This document shows positions 16,776 through 26,031 of a stretch of 64,000 nucleotides of DNA, in pieces. Positions within the stretch are counted from its first letter, which is position 1. Each line of letters opens with the position of its first letter. The stretch lies in assembly GCF_026250525.1 (NCBI RefSeq), contig NZ_CP111060.1, positions 1-64,000 of the forward strand. Direction: 5' to 3'. Under the pieces are notes generated by a model that was not told where the DNA came from, did no database searches, and saw only the letters and a program-made list of their open reading frames with translations. Position numbers and translations under genes: made by a program. The DNA is from Chondrinema litorale. Its GTDB lineage: Bacteria; Bacteroidota; Bacteroidia; Cytophagales; Flammeovirgaceae.

Positions 16776-17765
16776 TTATCTTCCTATTGTGACCATTCTG
16801 GTTGCTCCATGCAATGCCCCAGTAATTGCACTTCCTACTCCTGATGTAGCTACTATCCAAGTACTAATTACAGGTACTGAAAGCATACCCAATGAACCAA
16901 GTAATAATCCGATTATGTAGAAACTAGTACCACCATCATTAGATGAAACATAAGCTATAAAAGCAGCTTCATTATCCATCACATATTTTAAAAACTCTAT
17001 CTCCTGCATCATACCATATTGTACAATGGTAAGAGATAAAAAAAGTACTAAATAACCTATGGCTGAATAAAGTGCAACTGCAACAAATCGAGATAACCAA
17101 TGTACATATGCATCTTTAAAAGCAGGGAGTATACTTATAGCAAATGAGAATGGACCAAATGTAACTAACACAGCTGAAAAAATAGCCTGTAAGAAAAAGA
17201 CAATATAAGTACTCACCTGAAAAATAGTTAAAACCAAAAATTCTATGAGTTGAACTAACATAAATCTAAACTTGGATATAATAATAATGTAATAGCCTTT
17301 AATCGGATCAAGAAGGCTACTAAAATCGACTCCTAATGTTTCATACCAAGATTCATCGTCACTTTCCTGTACATTTTCTAATTCGGCACTAGATTCAATA
17401 AGTTTTGTGGCTATGTCATCAATAAGCTCCATTCTTTCAAGTTGCAAAGCATCAATTGTACTAACCTTCATTTCGAATACAACTTTAGAAGTATTAGTTA
17501 TTATTCCAGTTACTTCATTTATAATACTAACAAACTGACCCCAAAAGATTACTACCATTGCTATAGCAAAGGGTCTTAATAAGGGAAGGACTTGCAAGCG
17601 TTGATCACCAACCATCATCCCATAACTTTTTACACCAAAATGTAAAAACATAAAAATGGCACAAAGTCCCTGAACTTCTGCAGCAAAAAATAGATAGCTA
17701 ATTTCCATTGAAGAATACATCCCTCCAAGTAAATCCAGCATACCTTCATCTATTATTTCTCTCAT
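16776..17765 (-). CDS. traJ: Conjugative transfer protein TraJ (VirB6-like)
   Basis: 329 residues with six or more membrane segments (for example around residues 20-50, 65-90, 165-215, 225-255, 285-325). TraJ hallmarks include GVKSYGMMVGDQRLQVLPLLRP, SFAISILPAF with DAYVHWLSRFVAVALYSAIGYL, and a glycine-rich last helix ending TGALHGATRMVTIGR. It forms part of the inner-membrane channel. The start overlaps the stop of the upstream gene by one base. Confidence 0.9.
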   Translation of the reverse strand: MREIIDEGMLDLLGGMYSSMEISYLFFAAEVQGLCAIFMFLHFGVKSYGMMVGDQRLQVLPLLRPFAIAMVVIFWGQFVSIINEVTGIITNTSKVVFEMKVSTIDALQLERMELIDDIATKLIESSAELENVQESDDESWYETLGVDFSSLLDPIKGYYIIIISKFRFMLVQLIEFLVLTIFQVSTYIVFFLQAIFSAVLVTFGPFSFAISILPAFKDAYVHWLSRFVAVALYSAIGYLVLFLSLTIVQYGMMQEIEFLKYVMDNEAAFIAYVSSNDGGTSFYIIGLLLGSLGMLSVPVISTWIVATSGVGSAITGALHGATRMVTIGR

Positions 17766-18391
17766 TACTTATAAAGTGTTTCATATTTATTGATGGTCAC
17801 CACAACTTGTAGAAACTTATACAACCTACCTTTAAGGTAGCTCAATTTCTTTGCCTCTATTTCTAACCCATTAGCTAAATCTCCAGGCATTAAATTGCCA
17901 TTTCTCAAAGCATCTATCCTAGAATTAATTCTTTCTTTTTCTACATCGAATTGCTTAATTATATCTGTATTTACAGCATAGTTATTCAGCTCATTAATAA
18001 ACTCATCAATATCCCTGTTTAAATCATTAATAATTTTTTTAAAGTGTAAATGATAGGCTGCTTCACCCTCAATATTTGCTTGTTTAAACATTTCTTTGTT
18101 AAAAATGAAATCAGTGTCATCACTTTGATCTTCGGTTGCATCTTCAGTTAATTCAATGAAAGCTAGTGTTGGAAGCAATTGATTTATAGTTCTTCTATCT
18201 TCTCCTGTCCTGTATTTGTTATGAAAAAGCATATAATACCACCTTGGTCGAAAATACTTTTTACTCCACTTGAGATAAACCATACTTTCTAGTTGTCTAT
18301 TTACCCCTTTGTCTTTAACAATACTAACTCCCTGACTATAAGCTTGAAAAAAGATTAACTGAAAGAAAAGAATGAAGAGTAACTCTCGCAT
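17765..18391 (-). CDS. Secreted tra-operon protein of unknown function
   Basis: 208 residues with a signal peptide (LLFILFFQLIFFQAYSQ). The mature protein begins with a YLKWSKKYFRPRWYYMLFHNKYRTG element rich in aromatic and basic residues, then an acidic stretch and a long helical, coiled-coil-like C-terminus. It lies between the TraI-like gene and traJ with 1-bp spacing on both sides. In Bacteroidota plasmid-type tra operons a secreted helical protein often occurs here, but I cannot assign a name. Confidence 0.6.
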   Translation of the reverse strand: MRELLFILFFQLIFFQAYSQGVSIVKDKGVNRQLESMVYLKWSKKYFRPRWYYMLFHNKYRTGEDRRTINQLLPTLAFIELTEDATEDQSDDTDFIFNKEMFKQANIEGEAAYHLHFKKIINDLNRDIDEFINELNNYAVNTDIIKQFDVEKERINSRIDALRNGNLMPGDLANGLEIEAKKLSYLKGRLYKFLQVVVTINKYETLYK

Positions 18392-18392
18392 A

Positions 18393-19067
18393 TCAATCTA
18401 TTTTTCCTTTAATTTCTTCTAAATCCTTCAAAATGGTTTGAGCTATAGCTTTTCCATTATTTACATAGGAACCAAAAGGATTTAAGACCTTCATTACTCC
18501 TGCGATTTGTGCTACTCTCATTCTTCTATAAACTCCATAAGCAATCCCTCTCATAATCCTTAATTCTGTCACAACATATCTCATGATATCCATACGCTCT
18601 TTATGATTCATCATATTTGCATCTCCACCTGCCAGACTAAATAAAATATATTCCAATAAATCTTTAGTCCGATTTATCAAAGCTGCTTCTGCTTTTACTG
18701 CAACCAGCATTAATTCTGGATCTTCTCCAGCCATACTAATCATTTCAGATTGATACTTCCCGATATCTTTAGCTATCTCATTAGCATAAGTTAATTCTTT
18801 TACTGTCTTTACTAAGTAGGCTACATTTGTTAGAGATTTATACATTTTCTCTTCTATTTCTTTGATAGCAGACATTTGAACAGCTATGGTTTTTTGTGCA
18901 GTTGCTATTTCCCCTTCACTTTTCTTAATCTTCTTTAATACAGTTTGCTGAGCTTTATGATTTGTAACCAATGTAGTGATTACTCCAAAGTCAACTACTG
19001 CTTGTTGGCTAAACACTGGTAAAGAAGAAAATATACATAATACCGATAGTTGAAAAAATAGCTTCAT
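18393..19067 (-). CDS. TraI/VirB5-like secreted helical protein
   Basis: 224 residues with a signal peptide (LFFQLSVLCIFSSLPVFSQ). The mature part is almost entirely helical with heptads, including VTNHKAQQTVLKKIKKSEGEI and a hydrophobic stretch LLEYILFSLAGGDANMMNHK. That composition and its position just after the VirB4 homologue match Bacteroidota TraI (DUF4141), which has VirB5/TrbJ character; direct motif agreement is moderate. Probably a minor pilus or channel component in the periplasm. Confidence 0.6.
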   Translation of the reverse strand: MKLFFQLSVLCIFSSLPVFSQQAVVDFGVITTLVTNHKAQQTVLKKIKKSEGEIATAQKTIAVQMSAIKEIEEKMYKSLTNVAYLVKTVKELTYANEIAKDIGKYQSEMISMAGEDPELMLVAVKAEAALINRTKDLLEYILFSLAGGDANMMNHKERMDIMRYVVTELRIMRGIAYGVYRRMRVAQIAGVMKVLNPFGSYVNNGKAIAQTILKDLEEIKGKID

Positions 19068-19079
19068 GATTAGATATGT

Positions 19080-21545
19080 TTAAATAGAATTCGATTCTAA
19101 TAAGGGTATTTTGTTACTATTTACCTCATCAACAAAACTTGAAAGACTTAACTGAGATATTTCTAAGTCAGAGATAAAGTATTCAAGTGCGGTTACATGA
19201 TCTCCATACTTGTCTAAGTACCTTTTTAGAGCATCTTTTTCTTTTCTCTCAGTAGTGTAAGTCAAGTACTCATAAAGTGATACTTCAACACCATAAACCT
19301 CTCCTATTGCTCCTCTTTTAATATAAACCTCTTTAAACCTTGACCTTCCAGCTTTATTATTCAAATTATTGACAGTAAATATTTTAAGCCTTTCCTTTTC
19401 ATTTAAAGAAAGCAACTTGGATATTTCATTGTAGTTATCTTTAAACTTGGTTTGATCTAGTAGACAAATTGTATCTGAATTATTAATTATACTATCTTTT
19501 ACAATTTGGTTACCAATAATATCATCTAGCTCCTGAGTTACTACTGTAGCTTCTCCCCAAAATTTTCTTACTGTTTTATAGACATATAATATATAGTTAG
19601 CCATCATTGGAGATGCTATTGCTTTCCAAGCTTCTTCAATAATTAGAGCCTTTCTGTTTTTTTTATGCCTCATTTTTTGAAGAAAGACATCCATAATAAT
19701 TATGGTGGTAATTGGAAAAAGTATTTTATGATCTTTGATAGCATCAATCTCAAAAACAATAAAAGTTTCATCAAAAAGGCTATTATCAACACTATCATTT
19801 AATATTACTTCGTATTCTCCTCCTTTATAAAACTGTTTTAAAATGTATTTATAAGATTGTAGATCAAACGTTATTACTTCTTTTTTAATAATCTCATCAA
19901 TTTTCTCTAATGAATATTCATAAAAAGAATTAAAAGATAAATACTGGCTATCCAGTGACTCATTACCATAATAATCTTTGTAATATGCAGCAACAACATC
20001 AGTCAACACAGTACTCTCTACTTGATTAATTTCACCATCTGCACCTTTCCATAAAAGCGCTACTAATGATTTTAAAAATTCCTTCTTTTCCTCGTTATAT
20101 TCTTGCCTATTAATCCTGAATGGATTCATGGTAATAGGTTTTTCTTCTGAATAGGTAATGTATTTCCCACCATAGTAATCACAAATACCTGAATAACTAT
20201 GTCCTGTATCTACCAGTATAATATCCATGTTATGCAAGTAATACTGCCTCACTAAATGGTTCATAAAGAAAGATTTTCCAGAACCAGATGGTCCCAATAC
20301 AAACTTGTTACGATTATTAATCCGATTAGTATCTATTGGTAGATCACTAGTATCAATTGCTATTGGAACACCTTGCCTATCTGTAAAATAAATTTGAAAA
20401 CGTGAAGCTTCACTTGTAGCCAATTTCTCTTTAAACAAAAAGCAAATAGCTGCATCAAAAGTAGTTAGAAACTCATCATAATGTTGCAACATGCCTGCAT
20501 TACCAGGAAGACATGTTTTAAATAACTCCAACTGGTTATAAGCATTTTTTGAAGGTATTATCCCATTTTTAAAAAGACTACTTTCTATAAAATTAATCGC
20601 CTTACTCATATTCAGTTCATCTGCCATTACAGCAATATTGAAATGAGCGTAAACCAAAAGTTGATTATTTTCTGCTACATCTTTAAGTATAGCTTCAATA
20701 TCATTTGAAGAAATAATATTAGCTGGATCTGGCATAGAATCATGCCTTTTTTTCTTTGCCCTAAGTTTAGAAAGTTCAATTGTTTGTTCAGGAACTCTTA
20801 TTACTTGATTGTAAACAATGTTATCAAAGTCGTTTACATCAACTAAAAAGCTCATTAAGTCCACAGGAAATGCATAACCCATATCATTTATTTCACGATA
20901 AGGTTTAATATCATTTGGCAGATTAACTTCATCTATATCAACCAATGACATAGATACTATTTCCTTCTTTCCAATCTTTATTTTTTCTTCGAAAGCTTGT
21001 AAATTATTAACTGAAAAGTGCTGATTTTCAAAGTCAAACACCATCATCCTTTTAAGTTGTAGTTTAATTGAGCCTTCATCAAGTAGTTGAGGACTAAAAC
21101 CACCATTTCTTAAAATCTCAATCACTTTTTCTATATTCTTAAGAAATACATCAAAAATTCTTGAGTCATAGCTGAAAAAAGCAGATCGTTTAACCTTTTT
21201 AGTAATAATTAAATAAGTAGTCTGTTTAATAAAACTCCTGCCTTTAAAATGATGCTGATACTTTTTAGATAAAAAATCTCCTTCAACCTTAGCTTCAAAG
21301 CAACATTTTGAAAGTATATCTTGTTTTTGAAGAATATATCCTTCACCCAATACTTTAATGATGTTTTGAAAGGTATTATGAAAAAAATAAAAAGCCTCCC
21401 TATCAGCTGCATATTGCAAAACTGAATTATTACATTGGAGTATTACCGAATAATCTCCATTTGCTGAATATAAAATATCATATTTTCCTGACTTATTAAT
21501 TCCTACAAATGGAGACTCAAATGTTTTTGATTTTGTTGTGCTCAT
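19080..21545 (-). CDS. traG: Conjugation ATPase TraG (VirB4-like)
   Basis: 821 residues. The N-terminal 400 residues form the VirB4-type region with the pattern QILLYAHFNIAVMAD-like segment before the motor. Walker A is GPSGSGKS at 418-425, followed by the conserved IILVDTGHSYSGICDYYGG; the Walker B region IEEAWKAIASP and the VTQELDDIIGN sensor are in order. It powers assembly of the channel and pilus at the inner membrane. Its start lies 29 bp inside the end of traF. Confidence 0.93.
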   Translation of the reverse strand: MSTTKSKTFESPFVGINKSGKYDILYSANGDYSVILQCNNSVLQYAADREAFYFFHNTFQNIIKVLGEGYILQKQDILSKCCFEAKVEGDFLSKKYQHHFKGRSFIKQTTYLIITKKVKRSAFFSYDSRIFDVFLKNIEKVIEILRNGGFSPQLLDEGSIKLQLKRMMVFDFENQHFSVNNLQAFEEKIKIGKKEIVSMSLVDIDEVNLPNDIKPYREINDMGYAFPVDLMSFLVDVNDFDNIVYNQVIRVPEQTIELSKLRAKKKRHDSMPDPANIISSNDIEAILKDVAENNQLLVYAHFNIAVMADELNMSKAINFIESSLFKNGIIPSKNAYNQLELFKTCLPGNAGMLQHYDEFLTTFDAAICFLFKEKLATSEASRFQIYFTDRQGVPIAIDTSDLPIDTNRINNRNKFVLGPSGSGKSFFMNHLVRQYYLHNMDIILVDTGHSYSGICDYYGGKYITYSEEKPITMNPFRINRQEYNEEKKEFLKSLVALLWKGADGEINQVESTVLTDVVAAYYKDYYGNESLDSQYLSFNSFYEYSLEKIDEIIKKEVITFDLQSYKYILKQFYKGGEYEVILNDSVDNSLFDETFIVFEIDAIKDHKILFPITTIIIMDVFLQKMRHKKNRKALIIEEAWKAIASPMMANYILYVYKTVRKFWGEATVVTQELDDIIGNQIVKDSIINNSDTICLLDQTKFKDNYNEISKLLSLNEKERLKIFTVNNLNNKAGRSRFKEVYIKRGAIGEVYGVEVSLYEYLTYTTERKEKDALKRYLDKYGDHVTALEYFISDLEISQLSLSSFVDEVNSNKIPLLESNSI

Positions 21546-21813
21546 ATTTAGATCGAATTATGAAAGTGCCCAAATCTTTCTTTTTGGAATGAAGTCCTTT
21601 TTTTTGCTGCATAGCAGTATATCCCAGTCCAATGCTTAAAATGATAAGCATTGTTATAATGCCAGCAGTCATGTTAACTACAGAGGAAATTACCATACAT
21701 GACAGCAAACCCAGTAGAATTGAACCCACACCCCAATAAATAAATTGACCTTTGAAAGCTTTGAAAATAAGAGGTTTTTGTACCCCTTTATACAGGTTGA
21801 ATTTCTTTCCCAT
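21517..21813 (-). CDS. traF: Conjugative transfer protein TraF (DUF4133)
   Basis: 98 residues with two membrane segments (FIYWGVGSILLGLLSCMVI and the following AGIITMLIILSIGLGYTAM). The N-terminal YKGVQKPLIFKAFKGQFIYW motif is the DUF4133 signature. It corresponds to VirB3 and anchors the TraG ATPase to the membrane. It shares one base with the traE stop codon. Confidence 0.9.
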   Translation of the reverse strand: MGKKFNLYKGVQKPLIFKAFKGQFIYWGVGSILLGLLSCMVISSVVNMTAGIITMLIILSIGLGYTAMQQKKGLHSKKKDLGTFIIRSKYEHNKIKNI

Positions 21814-22112
21814 TAAACAGAAAAGAATGCTTTAATAACTGTTCCTACAAGAACGAGAAATAAACATGAGCCAAACCAACCCATAATAGATTTTTGTACA
21901 TCTTGATCTCCTGAATTCCATTTGATGTATACCCTAACACCTCCTATTAAACCTACTACAGCGCCAATAATTAAAATTAAGCTTGCAACAGGATCGATAT
22001 AAGTTTTTAGCTCGGTTGTAGCAGTGGTAATACCAGTTGCTCCTTGAGCCCAGAGCAAATTATTGCTGCCATAAAAGACAGATAAAAAAATAATTGATTG
22101 GATTTTTTTCAT
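21813..22112 (-). CDS. traE: Conjugative transfer protein TraE (DUF4134, VirB2-like)
   Basis: 99 residues. A signal-like first helix is followed by QGATGITTATTELKTYIDPV, then two membrane helices (SLILIIGAVVGLIGGVRVYI and GSCLFLVLVGTVIKAFF) separated by the conserved KWNSGDQDVQKSIMGWF loop. This is DUF4134, the pilin-like VirB2 counterpart of Bacteroidota transfer systems. Confidence 0.9.
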   Translation of the reverse strand: MKKIQSIIFLSVFYGSNNLLWAQGATGITTATTELKTYIDPVASLILIIGAVVGLIGGVRVYIKWNSGDQDVQKSIMGWFGSCLFLVLVGTVIKAFFSV

Positions 22113-22152
22113 AGTGATAATTATTTCAAAAATGCGAGTGATTAATGCTTGT

Positions 22153-22494
22153 TTAAAAATGGATGTTGCCAGTTAAAGATTTGGCATTTTTTAAAAACTC
22201 TTCTACAGGAATACCTTGTCCATCAATAGATGTTGAAAACTCAAATTGCTTATTATTACCTTTAGTTTGATCTCGATCAACTTTAGGTTCTAATCCTGTT
22301 TCATTATCAAATGAATCATTTACATTCATTGTTTCTTCTTTTTCTGTATCAAACAGTTCTTGAATATTATAGCTGGTTACTGCTTGTATTGGCATTTCAG
22401 ATTTATTATTTTTCAATAAATCTATTACTATAATTAGCATATAGTAAATCAAATAAAAGCCTAATACCCATTGAATAAATATTGACCAATTCAT
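22153..22494 (-). CDS. First gene of the tra operon, small membrane protein
   Basis: 113 residues with one N-terminal membrane segment (FIQWVLGFYLIYYMLIIVIDLL) and a hydrophilic acidic remainder ending in GIPVEEFLKNAKSLTGNIHF. The C-terminal SIDGQGIPVEEFL segment resembles the tails of TraD-like membrane proteins encoded at the head of CTnDOT-type operons, but I do not claim identity. It starts 330 bp from the iteron array and is read away from it, so the operon promoter must lie in 22495-22823. Confidence 0.55.
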   Translation of the reverse strand: MNWSIFIQWVLGFYLIYYMLIIVIDLLKNNKSEMPIQAVTSYNIQELFDTEKEETMNVNDSFDNETGLEPKVDRDQTKGNNKQFEFSTSIDGQGIPVEEFLKNAKSLTGNIHF

Positions 22495-22823
22495 ATCGCT
22501 AAGTAGTTAGTTATAGGATGAAAATACAATGAGTACTAATACTCAATTTTGTAGGTGTTTGTACTCATTTTAGCATATGTAGTGAGATTTTGTTGCCAAA
22601 TAACATCGTATATACATGAAAACACTTATTATAAAACAATTGATATATGATTACAAAAGTGGATCACTTTTATAGAATTGCGTTTGGATAAAGCAGAATC
22701 CACCGCGGCTAAAAAAAGCGGGGGATATATAAATTCTATTAATTATATAATTTATATTATAATATACTCAATTAATTTCCATACATAATTAGCTGTATAT
22801 CAAATATTTACGTGAACTCTATA
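22495..22823. other. Tra operon leader and control region
   Basis: 329 bp between the tra operon start and the first iteron. It holds an inverted pair TGAGTAC / GTACTCA (around 22529 and 22561) that could be an operator for the tra operon, and a GC stretch near 22703-22722 (CCGCGGCT, seven As, then GCGGG) capable of a short hairpin. No gene is visible. The minus-strand tra promoter and the divergent rep control region must share this area. Confidence 0.45.
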
Positions 22824-23355
22824 TAGTCAATCACCCCTCTAAAAGTAGTCATACACCCCTTTAATAGTAGTCATACACCCCTCTTTTAGTAGTCATAGAC
22901 CCCCTTGGCAGTAGTCGGTCACCCCTCTTTGATAGTCATTAATGAAATAGTCATACACCCCCCTTAAGTAGTCAAACACCCCCTAAAGGCAGTCAGAGCG
23001 TATTTTGTAGTCAATCACCCCTCTAATGGTAGTCAATCACCCCTGTCGATTAGTCGTAGCCCACTTCAAAGTAGTCAACAACCCTGTTGGTTAGTCATAC
23101 CCCCCTCTTTAGTAGTCAATCACCCCTGCAAGTTAGTCGCACACCCCTCCCTAGTAGTCGATCACCCCTGCAGGTTAGTCATACACCCCTCTTTGGTAGT
23201 CAATCACCCCCTTTATATAGTCATATATAATTCAAAGTAGTCAAACACCCCTGTAGATTAGTCAAAGACCCCCCTTAAGTAGTCAAACACCCCCTAAAGG
23301 CAGTCAGAGCACATTTTGTAGTCAATCACCCCCTTTTTTTAGTCTGTTTGTGTAT
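22824..23355 (+). repeat. Iteron array: about 26 direct repeats of 21-22 bp, plasmid replication origin
   Basis: Degenerate direct repeats with consensus TAGTCAWWCACCCCT start at 22824, 22846, 22868, 22890, 22912, 22933, 22948, 22969, 22990, 23008, 23030, 23051, 23072, 23092, 23113, 23134, 23155, 23176, 23197, 23218, 23238, 23259, 23280, 23301, 23319 and 23340. Spacing is 20-22 bp except three short steps (15, 18, 18), that is, two helical turns, as expected for initiator binding on one face of DNA. The initiator gene follows at 23709. A 65-bp block (22957-23021) is repeated at 23268-23332 with two mismatches. Confidence 0.85.
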
Positions 23356-23487
23356 TTTCTAGACTATTTATGTGCGTATTTTACATATACAAGCGTATAT
23401 TTTTGTATATAAAAGTATACTTATGTATATATGCGATATATATGATTAATTGTTTTAAATTTTTTTATTACGATTTTCTAAAAAAGA
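23356..23487. other. AT-rich unwinding-type segment of the origin
   Basis: Immediately after the iterons the sequence is almost all A and T with repeated GTATAT/TATAC words between 23380 and 23445. In iteron plasmids the duplex-unwinding element has this composition and position; that it acts so here is inference. Confidence 0.5.
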
Positions 23488-23661
23488 ATGGAAAAAAAGC
23501 CCAATAGAAAGAGAAAAATAATAGATTTGGATTTTGAGACCTTTGAAGCCCTACAGGAAGAAGCTACAAATCTTCATTACAACTTAAAAAGATATATTGA
23601 ATATATCTTGATTAAAAAAGCAGAAGAATTAAAACAAGATAACAAAGAGACTGCTCAATGA
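23488..23661 (+). CDS. Small ribbon-helix-helix-like protein between origin and rep
   Basis: 57 codons from ATG 23488 to TGA 23661: a basic start (MEKKPNRKRK), a strand IIDLDFETFEAL, helix EEATNLHYNLKRYIEYILI and a Lys/Glu tail. The strand with alternating polar residues, followed by two helices with an L-K-x-Y-I-E turn, is the pattern of MetJ/Arc-type DNA-binding proteins. Its place between the iterons and the initiator gene, same strand, 47 bp before the rep ATG, suggests a copy-number or origin regulator comparable to CopG. The inference rests on size, charge and position. Confidence 0.65.
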   Translation: MEKKPNRKRKIIDLDFETFEALQEEATNLHYNLKRYIEYILIKKAEELKQDNKETAQ

Positions 23662-23708
23662 GGATTCCCAGCCTATATCGAGTAGTTAAAAAATAAATTT
23701 TTTTGACT

Positions 23709-24647
23709 ATGGCAAAAGTAACAAAAAATGGCAAGCAGATTAGATATCTGAATCAACTGTTAAAGATAGAGCTAGGGCAAAATGTAGATAAAAATGTATC
23801 TAGTATACATAATACTGCGATTAGAAATCAAATTGCAGCTAGCATTGATAATATTGTTAATCTTAGAAAAGAAGATAACAGATATGTAATTCAGTTTCCT
23901 AAGGAAGTAGAAAATGAAATTGAAGATAAAAATCTGCTTAAAATGATTACTCGTGAAATTACAGCGAGCGAAATTTTATTAATCGTTGCTATGGTTTCAC
24001 TTGCTCAGGAGGCAAATGCAGCAGGTAGATTGGATATTTGGGAATCTGGGAAAAAAGCTTTGTTAAAAGTAACGCTGTCTGAAATTTATAAAGCCATGGG
24101 GTTAGGAGAATCTTATGGTAAAAAAGAAAGAGATTTGGTAAAAAAGACACTGAACGATATTTCTTTTAAAAAATACTTGTTAAGTGATAATGGTAAATAT
24201 TATAGTGACCACTTAATTACCATTCATAAACCTAAAATGGTGAACTCTTCATTAATGGAAATTGAAATAAGTACTTTATTGTTTGATACAACCAAACCTG
24301 TATATTTCAATATTCCTCAAAACTTTAATATTAGAATAAAAGAAGCATATAAGGCGATCGGTAGAAAGTCGCGTCAAAATCCAGATACAATATTATTTAT
24401 TAAACACTTGTATCAGGCCAAGCATATGGCCAAAAAGAATGGATTATACTTCGTAGAGTACAATTACGAAAAAGTTAGTGACTTGCTAAGAATTGACAAT
24501 CTGATTAAAAATAAAAATCACTCAAGAATAAAACCGCTTATCAATAAAACATTTGAGATAGCAAAACAGATGGAGTTGATTAACAAAATTGAAGAAGTAG
24601 AATATAAAGGGAAAGTTAGTAAGTACAAGTTTCATTTTTGTGAGTGA
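23709..24647 (+). CDS. Plasmid replication initiator (Rep_3-like)
   Basis: About 312 residues. The ATG at 23709 is preferred to a TTG two codons earlier. A two-winged-helix layout is likely: the first domain with ITASEILLIVAMVSLAQ and LSEIYKAMGLGESYGKKERD, then a middle strand region and the second domain ending INKIEEVEYKGKVSKYKFHF. The helix FNIRIKEAYKAIGRKSRQNP resembles the linker of Rep_3 initiators. Assignment rests on this, on the iteron array directly upstream and on the lack of any other initiator; sequence identity to a known Rep is not seen by me. It would bind the iterons and load host helicase. Confidence 0.72.
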   Translation: MAKVTKNGKQIRYLNQLLKIELGQNVDKNVSSIHNTAIRNQIAASIDNIVNLRKEDNRYVIQFPKEVENEIEDKNLLKMITREITASEILLIVAMVSLAQEANAAGRLDIWESGKKALLKVTLSEIYKAMGLGESYGKKERDLVKKTLNDISFKKYLLSDNGKYYSDHLITIHKPKMVNSSLMEIEISTLLFDTTKPVYFNIPQNFNIRIKEAYKAIGRKSRQNPDTILFIKHLYQAKHMAKKNGLYFVEYNYEKVSDLLRIDNLIKNKNHSRIKPLINKTFEIAKQMELINKIEEVEYKGKVSKYKFHFCE

Positions 24648-24651
24648 TTAA

Positions 24652-25131
24652 ATGATTGAAGATAATATATCTGATGCAGGTCTAATTGATTATGTTTTTG
24701 GACACGCTGTTGAACAATTTAGCAACAACATTGCTGATTGGTCAGATTATAATCTTTGGAGACAGACAGTCTGTAAATAAATTCGATTATAAACTTAAAG
24801 GAGTATATCTAATTGGCCCACTGCATTAACAAGTCATGAATGGAAGTTTTGTGCAGTATTTTGATAACTCTTATGGTATGTTCGCATACGAAACACTGAG
24901 AATATTGGAGCAGATAAATGCCAAACAAATAGCCAGTATTCTCCAACAAGCTTTAAAGATTGTAAACTTTAAATCCTTGGATGAACATGAGTTTTCTAGT
25001 TTTGTAACAAGCAATATTTTGTCAGATGAAATGGGTGATAGCCTTGATTATCTTGATGACCAGTATATGAGTTACAAGATTCTGAAAATCTTGATAAGCT
25101 CTTAGCAGATTGGTTAAGAAATAAAACTTAG
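24652..25131 (+). pseudogene. Broken DUF4375 (DMP19-like) gene
   Basis: Three overlapping frames together give one DUF4375 protein. The first, from ATG 24652, reads GLIDYVFGHAVEQFSNNIAD and stops at 24780. The second, from about 24782, reads FDYKLKGVYLIGPLH, a stop, then QVMNGSFVQYFDNSYGMFAYE (the family motif NGGFxQYFxN) and ILEQINAKQIASILQQAL. The third, near 25097, gives DSENLDKLLADWLRNKT with a stop at 25131. Two frameshifts and one stop are therefore present. DUF4375 proteins often act as immunity proteins beside secreted toxins. It follows the initiator stop by 4 bp. Confidence 0.7.
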
Positions 25132-25179
25132 TATTGAACAGCTCCCCTCCCCTATATTTGAAAAAAAAAGATTAACTAA

Positions 25180-25221
25180 AAAACAGAATGAGGGGGTCAT
25201 ATTAGTCCGGAATACGTAATT
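25180..25221 (+). repeat. 42-bp dispersed repeat, copy 1
   Basis: Matches 26895-26936 at 36 of 42 positions without gaps. The core is AGGGGGTCA, two variable bases, TTAGTCC. It lies 17 bp before the ATG of the gene at 25239. Confidence 0.75.
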
Positions 25222-25238
25222 CTATCAACAATTTTAAA

Positions 25239-25982
25239 ATGGATAATAAAGATAGTAGAATATATTTTTCAAAAAATCCTTATCCATCTGGTCATAAAAT
25301 AGAGAGATTCAGATGGTTTGCAGAACTTAAACCTTCATTGGGGATTTTGTTTCATTTTGAACTTGAATCAGAAGATTATAATCAAGGAGAAGAAATTGAA
25401 ATTCCTAAAATTTTAATTAGCGATTATGAAATGGATGAAAATATAGATCCTGATCCTAATTTTTTTTGGGAGACAAAATATTTTTGGTTTATGCATAAAC
25501 GATGTATAATATCTTCAATTAACATAGTTGGATATAATCATTTTGATGATAGAATAATCAAATATTCCCCTTACGATGGTGGAGTATTAGTTGGAACTGT
25601 ATCAAACAAGATAGATTTTAATAATTTAGCTAATGTGTTAATTAAAGCTGATTCTTTGTCTAATTATGATAAAAAAAATAGCATTAAATCTCATATTATG
25701 TCTTGTGAGTGTGTTGATCATGAAATTCAAATTATTACTCAAAAAAAACACCAATATGATATTTACTGGAAAGGAAAAATTGCGGAAAAAATAACAGGAG
25801 GCCGACTTGATTTTTGCCATAGCTTTAAAGCTAAAGTTAGCAATGTGAAATTTGAAGGAATTTATTATCCAGAAAACTTATCTAATCAAGAATTAAGAAT
25901 AAGTTTAGCAAAATATTCAATAAACTTTGACTCAATTCCTTTGCATAAAGAAAACTTCAGAATGAAGAATAAAAACTTGTAA
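25239..25982 (+). CDS. Hypothetical protein in the immunity-like island
   Basis: 247 residues, soluble, strongly hydrophilic. The N-terminal 90 residues contain NPYPSGHKIERFRWFAEL, GILFHFELESEDY and a later WETKYFWFMHKRCIISS block, a pattern of strands shared with a family of small bacterial proteins that I cannot name. The C-terminal half holds a strand-rich segment HQYDIYWKGKIAEKITG and DFCHSFKAKVSNVKFEGIYY. No signal peptide, no catalytic motif. It sits among orphan immunity-like genes, between the two 42-bp repeats. Confidence 0.6.
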   Translation: MDNKDSRIYFSKNPYPSGHKIERFRWFAELKPSLGILFHFELESEDYNQGEEIEIPKILISDYEMDENIDPDPNFFWETKYFWFMHKRCIISSINIVGYNHFDDRIIKYSPYDGGVLVGTVSNKIDFNNLANVLIKADSLSNYDKKNSIKSHIMSCECVDHEIQIITQKKHQYDIYWKGKIAEKITGGRLDFCHSFKAKVSNVKFEGIYYPENLSNQELRISLAKYSINFDSIPLHKENFRMKNKNL

Positions 25983-26031
25983 GTAAAGCATAATTTTAGA
26001 TTCACTTTAATCTTATAAAGATTTAAACTGT

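Noticed and set aside
22824..23355. CRISPR array
   Set aside because: The units recur every 21-22 bp and are degenerate along the whole length; there are no unique spacers of CRISPR size and no cas genes. Iterons explain them.
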